NCBI RefSeq assembly: GCF_020733635.1
Contig: NZ_JAJFZL010000001.1
Coordinates: 6,014,001 to 6,078,000, forward strand
Reading direction: 5' to 3'
DNA length: 64,000 bases
Source of the DNA: Nocardia spumae
GTDB taxonomy: Bacteria; Actinomycetota; Actinomycetes; Mycobacteriales; Mycobacteriaceae
Shown: one piece after another, positions 9,501 to 16,930 of the stretch
Layout: each line of letters begins with the position of its first letter
How positions within the stretch are numbered: position 1 is the stretch's first letter
Program-made: the position numbers and the translations under genes
Notes under the pieces: generated by a model
What the model saw: only the letters and a program-made list of their open reading frames with translations
The model's database searches: none
What the model was told of the DNA's origin: nothing

Positions 9501-9902
9501 CGGGACCGCTGTGTCGCGGTGCTCGCCCAGCGACAATTCCGCGCCGAACACCGTCGGCATCCCCCATTCGGCGGCGGCCTCGGCGAAACGCACCACCCCG
9601 TAGAAGCCGTTGTGATCGGTGAGCGCCAGCGCCTCCAGCCCCAGCCGCACCGCCTCCTCCACCAGTTCCTCCGGCTGACAGGCACCGTCGAGAAAGCTGT
9701 AGGCCGAATGCGCGTGCAGTTCCGCGTACGGCACCGCCGGGCCCGGCTGCGGCGGCCGTGCCCCCGCCCGGTATTCACCCCGGGTATGCGACCACGCCGG
9801 ACTGTCACCACCGTCGCCCGGCGGCCCGGACCCGCGACCGGGCAGACCGGAGAGCACCCGCTCCATCTCCGCCCACGTCGGCGGACCGTTGCCCCAGCCC
9901 AT
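6558..9902 (-). CDS. dnaE2: Error-prone DNA polymerase III alpha subunit DnaE2 (ImuC)
   Basis: The catalytic polymerase of the SOS mutasome. It synthesises across DNA lesions with ImuA' and ImuB. The 1,114-residue protein begins with MGWGNGPPTWAEMERVLSG and a PHP domain (YAELHAHSAYSFLDGA). The polymerase active site is visible as DGPPDIDIDIESDRREE, the fingers region includes QGGSVHPYIRRRNG and LRRAMGSKRS, and a C-terminal OB fold ends in RMPSKSRDFR. Length and sequence follow mycobacterial DnaE2. The start at 9902 matches the family N-terminus; upstream frame to 9977 is spurious. A LexA box lies 19 bases upstream. Its partners imuB and imuA' lie about 5-7 kb away on the same strand. Confidence 0.96.
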   Translation of the reverse strand: MGWGNGPPTWAEMERVLSGLPGRGSGPPGDGGDSPAWSHTRGEYRAGARPPQPGPAVPYAELHAHSAYSFLDGACQPEELVEEAVRLGLEALALTDHNGFYGVVRFAEAAAEWGMPTVFGAELSLGEHRDTAVPAPLFGSMADSQPRTGEADPSGPHLLVLARGQEGYRRLSREMSAAHMVAGEKGILRYDLDRLSAAAEGHWHILTGCRKGHVRRALEQGDAEAEAALRDLMDRFGRDRVSVELTRHGVPTDDERNARLIALAERLRVPVIATTAAHFAAPAQGRRAMALAAIRARRSLDEIDGWLPPTGGAHLRSGAEMLRLFDDCPQAVTGAAELARECAFDLRLIAPELPPFEVPAGHDENSWLRRLTLDGALERYGPPERNPKAYRQLEHELRIITDLKFPGYFLVVHDIVAFCKSHDILCQGRGSAANSAVCYAIGITNVDPVANDLLFERFLAPERDGPPDIDIDIESDRREEAIQHVYTKYGREYAAQVANVITYRGKSAVRDAARALGFSPGQQDAFGKQVSRWTGVSSETHTDIPERVLELAGEIEGLPRHLGIHSGGMVICDRPIADVCPVEWARMPGRSVLQWDKDDCAAAGLVKFDLLGLGMLSALHYMIDLVREHEGADIELHAIDLTESAVYEMLSRADSVGVFQVESRAQMATLPRLRPRAFYDLVVEVALIRPGPIQGGSVHPYIRRRNGREEVTIDHPALESSLARTLGIPLFQEQLMQMAVDIAGFTAAEADQLRRAMGSKRSTQRMERLRERFYQGMRDLHGITGELADRIYEKIYAFANFGFPESHSQSFAALVFYSAWFKLHHPAAFCAGLLNAQPMGFYSPQSLVADARRHGVVVLGPDINHSLAGATLERHGTRVRLGLSAVRHIGDEVAERIVAARSSGPYTSFLDLTGRVEMSVSQAEALATAGALGSIGAESGRGLGRRQALWAAGAAAGERSDRLPGTGASTDAPMLPGMSELETAAADVWATGVSPGSYPTEFLRARWDELGVVPANQLLAVPDGSKVLVGGAVTHRQRPATASGVTFVNLEDETGMVNVVCSVGLWRRYRRIAQGAPALLIRGRVQNAEGVVSIVAEHLQRMDLRMPSKSRDFR

Positions 9903-9920
9903 GCGCACGCTTTCGTCGAA

Positions 9921-9936
9921 TCGAACATACTTTCGA
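9921..9936 (-). promoter_or_regulatory. SOS box (LexA operator) of dnaE2
   Basis: On the + strand the site reads TCGAACATACTTTCGA, one mismatch from the actinobacterial LexA palindrome TCGAAC-N4-GTTCGA. A TATGTT -10 candidate (minus strand, 9924-9929) lies inside the box, so LexA binding would block the promoter. This predicts DNA-damage induction of dnaE2. Confidence 0.9.
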
Positions 9937-10051
9937 CATCGATCGTAGCGCCCGTGTCCGACATTCCCGTCGAACACCCGGCGGTGGGACCGGTCACGGT
10001 GGCCTGCGTCCCCGGCGGGCCCGCAGACCGCCGAGAATGCGAAGAACGCGG

Positions 10052-10417
10052 TCAGACACCCCGTTCGGGTTGGTCCAGCATCCGGGCGACCTGGTCGAGT
10101 AGCTGCGGCGCATCGCGGACGCGGTGCGCGTCCAGTTCGACCCGCCGGCCGTTCGGATCCGAAATCGTCAGCTTGACGTCGGAGCTCCGCTGGGCGAGCC
10201 AGGCCGAGAGCGAACGAGCGAGAACCACGCCGATTCCGCCGGAGCCCAAGGCGACGGACAACAGCTGCACCGTGGCATCGGCCACCCCGCCGGATTGGCG
10301 GACCTTCGCTTTCAGCACCAGTCGGTCACTCAACTCGGGATCCGCGCGCAACCATTTCATCAGCAGCGGAACTTCGTCCACGGTCAGTCTCATGTACAGG
10401 ATCGGATCGTCGTCCAT
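10052..10417 (-). CDS. EACC1-type protein (effector-associated constant component), orphan
   Basis: A 121-residue protein with the hallmark of EACC1: MRLTVDEVPLLMKWLRADPEL at the N-terminus, LSVALGSGGIGVVLARSLSAWL in the middle, then a strand pair VKLTISDPNGRRVELDAHRV. EACC1 proteins were defined as small constant partners encoded next to variable effectors (caspase-like, trypsin-like and others) in bacterial conflict loci; their molecular role is not established. Here no effector is adjacent: dnaE2 lies downstream and a decayed transporter upstream. The start is ATG 10417 (MDDDPILYM). It may act with an effector encoded elsewhere or be a relic. Confidence 0.7.
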   Translation of the reverse strand: MDDDPILYMRLTVDEVPLLMKWLRADPELSDRLVLKAKVRQSGGVADATVQLLSVALGSGGIGVVLARSLSAWLAQRSSDVKLTISDPNGRRVELDAHRVRDAPQLLDQVARMLDQPERGV

Positions 10418-10677
10418 CCGATCATCGTGCCAGCGCACCCCTGGCCCGGCAGCGTGTCGAGCCCGATGAATCATCCGTAAGACGTTCCGCGACAATCCCT
10501 CTGGCTCCGGTCGGCGGAAACGGAACTCGAGACCATCACGAGAACTCCGGAGATGGCTTCGCCACGCCCCAATCGTCCGATGTGGCAATGAAATCCGTAG
10601 GCAACTCCAGACTCCGCAGAATACGCCCCGACCGGATCGTCTGATTGCCGACGAAACTCGGCTGGCTCGCCCGCTGA

Positions 10678-10940
10678 CCTCCGATTCATGCGCTGTTCTA
10701 CGGCGCGCAGGGCACCTTGTACGCCGGGCTGTATCCGCCCGAGGTCCGGTACACCGGATTGTCGTTCGTGTACCAGGTCTCGGGCGTCTACGCCTCGGGC
10801 ATCACCCCGATGATCGTCACGGCACTGATCGCGGCAGGCGGTAAACCCCATGGCTGGCCTGCGGCTATCTGGTGGCGACGGCGGTGATCAGCGTGATCGC
10901 GACCCTGTTCGTCAGCGAGGACGACCGGCTCACCGCCTGA
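10678..10940 (+). pseudogene. C-terminal remnant of an MHS-family MFS transporter
   Basis: From 10678 the sequence reads HALFYGAQGTLYAGLYPP, RYTGLSFVYQVSGVYASGIT and PMIVTALIAAGGKP, the last helices of a metabolite:H+ symporter (MHS subfamily of MFS). At about 10845-10850 the frame shifts: the remainder WLACGYLVATAVISVIATLF continues in another frame down to TGA 10938-10940. A stop codon at 10675 closes the frame upstream, and no N-terminal two-thirds is present. It is therefore a non-functional fragment left by deletion plus a frameshift. Confidence 0.8.
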
Positions 10941-10946
10941 GCCCGA

Positions 10947-11132
10947 TCAGCCGTGTCCGGCGCCCGACAGCAGGATGCGGCGACGGCGACGGCTCCGCCG
11001 CGCGGCTTCCTCCCCCGCGGCCGCGGCCTCTTGTTCGGAGGCGCCGGCCGCGATCGCCTTCGCGCGCGCCTCGGCGCTCGCCTTCTCGTCCTTGGCCGCC
11101 GACCGCTGACGCAGCGTTTTCCACAGACCCAC
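10947..11132 (-). CDS. Small charged hypothetical protein (61 residues)
   Basis: Not recognised. An AAGGAG lies directly before ATG 11138 and six bases before an in-frame GTG at 11132. The spacing favours GTG 11132, giving MGLWKTLRQRSAAKDEKASA. The protein is a single predicted helix of alternating Ala/Glu/Lys ([20 protein letters not shown]) followed by a strongly basic RRSRRRRRILL tail, so it may bind nucleic acid or membrane; this is only a guess. It is convergent with the transporter remnant and stands alone. Confidence 0.55.
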   Translation of the reverse strand: MGLWKTLRQRSAAKDEKASAEARAKAIAAGASEQEAAAAGEEAARRSRRRRRILLSGAGHG

Positions 11133-11291
11133 CGTCATCTCCTTCGGCTCGTGAATATCCGGGCACTGCTCAGCATGGCCGCCGAACACCGCGGCCGCTA
11201 TCGGCCCGTGGGATGAACAGGGCGCGCTACCTACATCTCGAGAGGTAGGCAGACTGTCGTACGAATGTGGTCCGGCCCCTTGGCAGGCTAT

Positions 11292-11307
11292 CTTACTTTG
11301 GAGTAAG
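11292..11307. promoter_or_regulatory. Palindromic operator upstream of an SDR gene
   Basis: CTTACTTTGGAGTAAG has perfect six-base arms (CTTACT/AGTAAG) around TTGG, 32 bases before the SDR start. It looks like a repressor site of the TetR/FadR kind. No regulator gene is adjacent, so the factor is unknown. Confidence 0.5.
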
Positions 11308-11339
11308 TTCGGGGGAAATAAACCTGCAAGGGAGCAGCG

Positions 11340-12323
11340 ATGTCGGATAACCACGCGGCCGAACACGGCTATCTGGCCCGTCGGCGGGCCCGCCGGGATC
11401 TGGCCGGCAAACATGTCGTCATCACCGGCGCCTCCTCGGGAATCGGACGGGCCGCGGCCGGCGCGGTGGCCGCCAAGGGCGCGGTGGTGCTGCTGCTCGC
11501 CCGGCGCGGTGAGGAACTGAACGCCGTGGTCGAGGAGATCACCGCCGCGGGCGGACAGGCCTACGCCTACCAGTGCGATGTCACCGATTCCGACTCGGTC
11601 GACCACACCGTGAAGGCCATTCTCGACACCCACGGCCATGTCGACATGCTGGTCAACAATGCCGGACGGTCCATCCGCCGCGCGGTGCACCGTTCCACCG
11701 ACCGGCTGCACGATTTCGAACGCACCATGGCGGTCAACTACTTCGGCGCGGTGCGGATGACCCTGGCCCTGCTGCCGCAGATGCGGGAGCGCAAATCCGG
11801 TCACATCGTGAACATTTCGAGTGCGGGCGTGCAGGTCGCCACCCCCCGATTCGCCGCCTATCTCGCCAGCAAGGCCGCACTGGATAAGTTCGCCGAGGTC
11901 ACGGCGGCCGAAATGCTGTCCGACAACATCACTTTCACCACTATCCACATGCCGCTGGTGCGGACGCCGATGATCACGCCCAGCGGTAAGCAGGGCCCCT
12001 CGGAATCCCCGGAGTGGGCGGCGGCCACCATCGTGCGCGCACTGACCGACCGGCCCCGGCGGATCGATGTCCCGGTGGGCACCCTGGCCGAATACGGAAC
12101 GCTGTTCGCGCCCGGAATCAAGGATCGCGTGATGCACCGGTACTACCGGGCGCTGCCGGACTCCCCCGCCGCCAAGGGTGAGCGAGCTCCGGCCGACAAC
12201 GAGTCCGCTCCGGAAGTACCGGCGCCGCGGCCGAAGCCGCAGCACACCCCCTCGACCGCCGGTCGCGTCACACGGTCGACACTGCGCCGCGCCGCCCGGC
12301 TGGTTCCCGGCACCTACTGGTGA
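11340..12323 (+). CDS. Short-chain dehydrogenase/reductase, acyl-CoA reductase-like
   Basis: A 327-residue NAD(P)-dependent SDR. Visible motifs: cofactor-binding TGASSGIG (residues 29-36), NNAG, the catalytic Ser in VNISSAG and the Y-x-x-x-K pair in AAYLASKAAL. The proline-rich C-terminal extension (ESAPEVPAPRPKPQHTPS) exceeds the usual 250 residues. Overall it resembles the reductase domain of mycobacterial fatty-acyl-CoA reductases (AcrA1 type), so fatty-acid or lipid reduction is the best guess. A GGGAG lies seven bases before ATG 11340, and the palindrome at 11292 suggests repressor control. It is convergent with the next gene; the stop codons lie about 10 bases apart. Confidence 0.85.
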   Translation: MSDNHAAEHGYLARRRARRDLAGKHVVITGASSGIGRAAAGAVAAKGAVVLLLARRGEELNAVVEEITAAGGQAYAYQCDVTDSDSVDHTVKAILDTHGHVDMLVNNAGRSIRRAVHRSTDRLHDFERTMAVNYFGAVRMTLALLPQMRERKSGHIVNISSAGVQVATPRFAAYLASKAALDKFAEVTAAEMLSDNITFTTIHMPLVRTPMITPSGKQGPSESPEWAAATIVRALTDRPRRIDVPVGTLAEYGTLFAPGIKDRVMHRYYRALPDSPAAKGERAPADNESAPEVPAPRPKPQHTPSTAGRVTRSTLRRAARLVPGTYW

Positions 12324-12332
12324 CTCCCGGCG

Positions 12333-13247
12333 TCACTCGATCGCGCGAACCTCGTCCGCGACGATCGCCTTCGCCGGTTTCGGATCCGCCCCGCAGCTCG
12401 CCTGACGCGGCGGGTAGCCGATCGACCGCGCGGTGACCAGCCAGCGACGCCCGTCGCTGTGGGTCACCCGCGCGGCACCGGCGGCGGTGGCCGGATCCCG
12501 CCCCGGAATCACATCGGTGACCTCGGTGGCGGTGAGCTGATCGAGATCGGCCGGAATCCGTTGCCGCACCGCGATCTCGGCCACCTGCTCGACCGGCGAA
12601 CTACAGCTGCGGCCACGGAACCCGTCCAGCGACACCGCATTCCGGAGCGCGGAATCCACGGCCCGCATCGCCGATTCGCCGTCGACCCGGCCGTAGGTCA
12701 GACCCGACGGCAGGATCACCATCGCGGGCGCGAAGCGATGACCACCGGTATGTGAACACTCCCAGACCAGCTCCGGATACTCCGCCGCCAGCCGGGCGGC
12801 GATCGGGCGGCCGAGCCGGGCACAGCACTGGTCGCGTTTTCCGTGCGCGCACACCAGGGTCAGCGGACCCCGCACGGCCGCACCGATTCCCGGCGCCGGA
12901 CCGTTCAGCAGGTGCAGATCGATATCGAGCAGCTGCTTCGGATCCGTGATCGACAACCGTTCACACCAGGAGCCGTCCGGCCGGGTGGAGACGAGCAGAA
13001 CCGTTCGCACACCGGTGAATTCGCCGCGTCCGGGTCGCCGGATCAAGGTGGGCCGCACCCGGGCGGCCGCGGTGCGCGCGGACAGTTCGGCGGTGAGCTC
13101 CTCGCCGAGCACCGCATCGCCGATCACATCGCGCCCCCAGGCCCCGGGCTGTTCGACGCACAACCAGCCGCTCACCCTGGTCGCACTGCCCGGCAACGGA
13201 ATATCGGCCGCGGCCGTCGAGCACGGCAGGCCGGTGAAGTCGCTCAC
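12333..13247 (-). CDS. Sucrase/ferredoxin-like (Apd1-type thioredoxin-like [2Fe-2S]) protein
   Basis: A 304-residue protein of the Suc_Fer-like family. The thioredoxin-like ferredoxin core is seen as LTLVCAHGKRDQCCARLGRP and the paired histidine region as ECSHTGGHRFAPAMVILPSG. Cys and His in these two segments are the expected [2Fe-2S] ligands. In yeast, Apd1 is a cytosolic redox protein; the bacterial role is unknown. The start is GTG 13247 (MSDFTGLPCSTAAADIPLPG), which overlaps the stop of the upstream hydrolase gene as GTGA. The longer frame to 13676 lies inside the hydrolase and is a shadow. Confidence 0.8.
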   Translation of the reverse strand: MSDFTGLPCSTAAADIPLPGSATRVSGWLCVEQPGAWGRDVIGDAVLGEELTAELSARTAAARVRPTLIRRPGRGEFTGVRTVLLVSTRPDGSWCERLSITDPKQLLDIDLHLLNGPAPGIGAAVRGPLTLVCAHGKRDQCCARLGRPIAARLAAEYPELVWECSHTGGHRFAPAMVILPSGLTYGRVDGESAMRAVDSALRNAVSLDGFRGRSCSSPVEQVAEIAVRQRIPADLDQLTATEVTDVIPGRDPATAAGAARVTHSDGRRWLVTARSIGYPPRQASCGADPKPAKAIVADEVRAIE

Positions 13248-14068
13248 TGCCCCAGGAACGGCAGCACCACGGCCGCGAACTCCCGGTACCGGTCGCGGTG
13301 GATGCTGTGCCCGCAGCTGAAGCTCTGGACCCGGCAGTCCGGCACCCGGGCGCGGAACATCTCCAGCTTCTCCGGATCGACCATGCCGCCCGGACCACCG
13401 CGCAACATCAGGGTGGGTGCGGTGATTCCCGTCAATCCCTCCCACCACTCCGGATGGGGTTTGCGAAACTGCTCCAGCGCCGGTGCGGTCATGGACCGGT
13501 CGAAGGCCAGGACCGCGCGGGGGTGCCGGATCACACTGGTGGTGGCATGCCACAGTTCCGGAACGGACGGCAGCCGCCGGGTCGGGTTGAATTGCTCGTC
13601 GCCGGAACGCAGGGGCAGCGGCTGCTCCTCGAGCACCAGCTTGCGCACCAGCTCCGGCCGCTCGATCGCCGCCCACGAGCAGGCGTAGCCGCCCAGCGAA
13701 TGACCGACCAGATCCACGGTGCTCAGTTCCAGCCGCTCACACAGGCGCAGCAGATCCGCGCCGAAATCGTCGAACGGATAGGTGGCGGTGCGCCCGCTGC
13801 GGCCGTGGCCGCGCAGGTCGGGGATGATCACCCGCCGGCCCGACCGGATCAGCGCGGTGGCGAACCGATCCCAGGTGTGTCCGTCGCCACCCATCCCGTG
13901 CACCAGCAGCACCGGCACCTCCGAGAACGGATGCGATACCGGCGCGATACCCGAATCGCGGTAGGCGATCTGCACACCCGCCAGGGGCACCCGGATGACA
14001 TTCGACTCCACGATCAGCCAGGATACGTCGCCGCCGGTGGCGTCGCCGCAGGTTGTGGGGCGTTCCAT
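13244..14068 (-). CDS. Alpha/beta hydrolase
   Basis: A 274-residue serine hydrolase. It shows the oxyanion stretch VLLVHGMGGDGHTW, IIPDLRGHGRSG, the nucleophile elbow VGHSLGGYA and the C-terminal histidine in SFSCGHSIHRD. The substrate is unknown; the fold also fits haloalkane dehalogenase/epoxide-type enzymes. ATG 14068 (MERPTTCGD) is proposed, though starts nearer VIRVPLAGVQIAYRD are possible. It forms a translationally coupled pair with the sucrase/ferredoxin-like gene (GTGA overlap at 13244-13247), suggesting a joint role. Confidence 0.8.
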   Translation of the reverse strand: MERPTTCGDATGGDVSWLIVESNVIRVPLAGVQIAYRDSGIAPVSHPFSEVPVLLVHGMGGDGHTWDRFATALIRSGRRVIIPDLRGHGRSGRTATYPFDDFGADLLRLCERLELSTVDLVGHSLGGYACSWAAIERPELVRKLVLEEQPLPLRSGDEQFNPTRRLPSVPELWHATTSVIRHPRAVLAFDRSMTAPALEQFRKPHPEWWEGLTGITAPTLMLRGGPGGMVDPEKLEMFRARVPDCRVQSFSCGHSIHRDRYREFAAVVLPFLGQ

Positions 14069-14151
14069 AGTGCGGGAGCCCCACCCGGGCGGAGTCCGTA
14101 TCGTCGGAGGAGCACAACCGGATACCGCCTGGACCGAAGGGACCCTCCGCC

Positions 14152-14343
14152 ATGACCGAGCCCGACGATCGCGTACCCGCACCTCAGGGCAAGGCCCTGG
14201 GTATGCCCTACGACTGGCGCCGGCCCACCTTCGCTCGCATCCGCGCCCGGCTGTGGAATCCGGACGATCCGCGGATCTTCACCCCGAAATCGTTCGGCTG
14301 GGGCTACGACCTGAATCTCTACCGGCTGCTGCACCGGCGCTGA
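14152..14343 (+). CDS. DUF5808 small protein
   Basis: A 63-residue protein with the DUF5808 signature PYDWRRPTFARIRARLWNPD, then DDPRIFTPKSFGWGYDLNLY. It is small, basic and aromatic-rich, with no membrane segment. The function is unknown. The family is usually found as a stand-alone small ORF in actinobacteria. It is read away from the hydrolase and ends nine bases before the imuB stop on the other strand. Confidence 0.75.
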   Translation: MTEPDDRVPAPQGKALGMPYDWRRPTFARIRARLWNPDDPRIFTPKSFGWGYDLNLYRLLHRR

Positions 14344-14352
14344 GCCGGGCCG

Positions 14353-15957
14353 TCATTCGTAGAGACCCTCCACATGCCAGGCGCGCTCGTAACCGATCAG
14401 CAGTAGCGCGCGCTCCTCGGCGTCGAGAAGGATCTGCGCGCGGACCGCACCACCGGAATCGCCGGTGGCCCACCATCGTTCGTCCAGCAGCCACGGACCC
14501 GCCCAGCCGGCGATCCGCCACGATCTGCTGCCCCAGTGCAGGACGTCCGGATCGGCGGTGAACATACCCCGTTCGGTGAGCCAGATCGGAAGGCCGTCGG
14601 CTGATTCCAGCCGGACCTCGGGCCGGTTGAGCAGCAGTACCGCGGGGGCCGGTTGCGGCAGGTGGCCGGGCCAGGGCCGGGCGGGATCGGCGGCGGGCAC
14701 CGCCTCCTCGCCGAAGGTGACGAGGGTGACGCGTTCGGCGGGGCCACGGCCACCACTGAGAACACCGATCCGCACCGCCTCACCACCCAGCAGACCCTGC
14801 ACCCGGACCAGGGCGCGCCGGGCCCGCTGTTCCTCCTCACCGACTCCGCCCCAGAGGCCCAATTGCAGCGCACCGGCCGTCACCACCTCGACCGGTTCCA
14901 AGCGCAGCAGCGTGATCGGCGCCGACGGCGGCGCCTCGGAAGCGCCTGTCCGCCCGCGCTTTCCGCTTCGCACGGCACGATGGGTCAACCATCCGTCGAG
15001 CTGCCAGCGCACTCGATCCGCGGTGGTCTCCGGGGTCAGCGGTTGCGCACAGCGCCAGATTCTCGACAGTTGTTCCCCGGCCGCGGTTTCGGCGTGCACC
15101 GCGAGCCGGGTACAGGCCACCGATGCCGCCGCCAGACGTTCGTGCAGCCGGGTGGCGAGCATACGCCCGGCGAAGGCGGCGGCATCGACCCGCTCGATCG
15201 GCGGATCACAGCGGTACTCCACCACCAGATCCGCGGCGGGCGGGGCCGCCGACGGCGGGCGTTCCGGTTCGGCACGGGCGCAGCGGTGCGCGCGGATCGC
15301 ATCGGCGCCGAATCTGGAGGCGACCTCGGCGGGGGTGAGAGCGGCGAAGTCACCGATCCTGCGTAAACCCAAGCGATGCAGGAGATCCACCAACTCGGCG
15401 CGTTCCGGCGGCGCCAAGCTCGGCTCGACCGCCAATTCGCCCACCGGAAGCGGCGCCAGGAACTTCGCGGCCGTACCGGGTTCGACGATCTGCGCGTGGC
15501 GGGCCGCGATCACCGCGGCCGACAGTTCGTCGGCGATGCCGATCCGGCACTCCACACCGGTCGCGGCGACCGCGTCGACCAGATGTTCCGCGGCCTGTTC
15601 CTCGGAACCGAAATATCGGGCGGCGCCGCGCGCGCCGAGTACCAGCAGCCCCGGGCGTAATACCTCCACCCCCGGCACCGTCGCGTCCACCGCCGTCGCC
15701 ACCGGCTCGAACAAGCGCGCATCCCGGTCCGGATCCGACTGCGCCACATGCAGATCCGGGCATCGCGCCTGCGCTTCGCGCCTGGTCAGCCCACGCCGGA
15801 CCCCGGCTTCGCGAGCCACCGCCGAACAGGCCACCACCCGATTCGCGTGCAGCACCACCACCGGGCGCAGCGGTGAGAGATCGGCCACGGCCGCCGCGGC
15901 GACGGCCGGCCAATCCGGGCACCACACCGCCAGCACCCGGAATCCGGGCCGCTTCAT
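14353..15957 (-). CDS. imuB: ImuB, catalytically inactive Y-family polymerase-like mutasome adaptor
   Basis: ImuB links the DnaE2 mutasome to the replication clamp. The 534-residue protein has the Y-polymerase shape: VLAVWCPDWPAVAAAA at the start, a little-finger region, and a long C-terminal extension. The palm position that in active Y polymerases carries the Asp-Glu pair reads LGARGAARYFGSEEQA, so it lacks the acidic residues. A beta-clamp-binding motif QLGLWG is present at residues 365-370, like QLPLWG in the mycobacterial protein. The C-terminal half provides the protein-interaction region for ImuA' and DnaE2 (family knowledge). It lies 30 bases downstream of imuA' and should be co-transcribed from the SOS promoter at 16800. 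Confidence 0.92.
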   Translation of the reverse strand: MKRPGFRVLAVWCPDWPAVAAAAVADLSPLRPVVVLHANRVVACSAVAREAGVRRGLTRREAQARCPDLHVAQSDPDRDARLFEPVATAVDATVPGVEVLRPGLLVLGARGAARYFGSEEQAAEHLVDAVAATGVECRIGIADELSAAVIAARHAQIVEPGTAAKFLAPLPVGELAVEPSLAPPERAELVDLLHRLGLRRIGDFAALTPAEVASRFGADAIRAHRCARAEPERPPSAAPPAADLVVEYRCDPPIERVDAAAFAGRMLATRLHERLAAASVACTRLAVHAETAAGEQLSRIWRCAQPLTPETTADRVRWQLDGWLTHRAVRSGKRGRTGASEAPPSAPITLLRLEPVEVVTAGALQLGLWGGVGEEEQRARRALVRVQGLLGGEAVRIGVLSGGRGPAERVTLVTFGEEAVPAADPARPWPGHLPQPAPAVLLLNRPEVRLESADGLPIWLTERGMFTADPDVLHWGSRSWRIAGWAGPWLLDERWWATGDSGGAVRAQILLDAEERALLLIGYERAWHVEGLYE

Positions 15958-15987
15958 CGCGGCACCATCCGGACACCGGCACCGTGC

Positions 15988-16779
15988 TCAGGACGCGACA
16001 TCGCGGCCGATCCCCACCGCCGGCGCGACCGCCACCTGCCGCGAATCCGTTTCCGGTGCGACCCATTCGACGCGCCCGTTGTGCGGGCACAGATCCAGGC
16101 GGCCGGTGCGCACCTGTGCCGAGCGCGCGTGGACGCGCACATCCAGATGTACCGAACACAGGCGGCCGCGCCCCCGGCCCAGCCCCGAATAACCCGTGAC
16201 CTTGCTGTCGATCCGCAATGTCGGACCGCTCCACTTCCCGTCGGTCACCACCAGGGTGGACCCTTTACTGCGGGCGCGGGCGGCGAGGATCCGAGTCCGG
16301 CTGGGCGGCACGGAAATACCTGCCAGGCCGACCACCACCAGATCCAAACCATCCAGCAACACCGCGGCGACCTCCACCGGATCCGGTCCCGGATCGGTCA
16401 CCACGGCCAGCCGCCCCAGATCGGCGCCCATCTCCGCGGCGGCCAGCAATCCGAGCCGAGGCAGTCCGATCGCCGCGGCGTAACCACCACCGCCGGTCAC
16501 CGCGGCCAGCAGTCCGGTCAGGAGCGAACCCGCGCCCGAGTACGCCACCACAGACCCCTTCGGCACCCCGCCATCGGGCAGGATGCCGGCCAGAGCGGGC
16601 GGTACGGGAAGCAGCTCCGCTCGCGGTTCGGCGACCACGGGCGGACGTTCCACGACCTCGACCCCGCGAGCCGGAATCGCGGCAATCCGCCGCCGCAGCT
16701 CCGCCAGCTGCACGGCCCGCGTATCTGCCGCCGAACCCATCTCGCCGACCACCCATCTCCGTCCGCGAACCTTCAGCAC
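15988..16779 (-). CDS. imuA': ImuA', RecA-like accessory protein of the SOS mutasome
   Basis: First gene of the imuA'-imuB unit. The 263-residue protein is RecA/SulA-like: an N-terminal helix (TRAVQLAELRRRIAAIPARG), the degenerate P-loop region GSVVAYSGAGSLLTGLLAAV, and VVTDPGPDPVEVAAVLLDGLDLVVVGLAG, then a C-terminal region with ARSAQVRTGRLDLCPHNG. In mycobacteria ImuA' interacts with ImuB and is needed for damage-induced mutagenesis. Start: GTG 16779 is only a few bases after the expected transcription start; ATG 16740 (MGSAADTRAVQ) is the main alternative. The LexA box at 16801-16816 controls it. Confidence 0.85.
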   Translation of the reverse strand: MLKVRGRRWVVGEMGSAADTRAVQLAELRRRIAAIPARGVEVVERPPVVAEPRAELLPVPPALAGILPDGGVPKGSVVAYSGAGSLLTGLLAAVTGGGGYAAAIGLPRLGLLAAAEMGADLGRLAVVTDPGPDPVEVAAVLLDGLDLVVVGLAGISVPPSRTRILAARARSKGSTLVVTDGKWSGPTLRIDSKVTGYSGLGRGRGRLCSVHLDVRVHARSAQVRTGRLDLCPHNGRVEWVAPETDSRQVAVAPAVGIGRDVAS

Positions 16780-16800
16780 CGTTCCAGCTATCGATCTTAA

Positions 16801-16816
16801 TCGAATATACGTTCGA
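16801..16816 (-). promoter_or_regulatory. SOS box (LexA operator) of imuA'-imuB
   Basis: TCGAATATACGTTCGA matches the actinobacterial LexA palindrome with one deviation. TAAGAT (minus strand, 16794-16799) is a good -10, so the box sits between -35 and -10 and binding would occlude RNA polymerase. It is the twin of the dnaE2 box at 9921. Confidence 0.9.
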
Positions 16817-16930
16817 TACGACCCAAAGTAGAACCTTCCGACCGGTCTCCGTCAAGCCGCTCCGGCCCACCCGCCACATCAGCCCCAGTGCGACTGTTCC
16901 GTCACCGCGCGGATGTGCCCGGCCCGGGGC

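Noticed and set aside
8451..10469. A 672-codon frame on the + strand across dnaE2
   Set aside because: It is antisense to dnaE2 and EACC1 and has an Arg/Gln-rich composition typical of shadow frames.
10947..12245. A 432-codon frame opposite the SDR at 11340
   Set aside because: Only its last 61-63 codons lie outside the SDR and have their own ribosome-binding site; the rest is antisense shadow.
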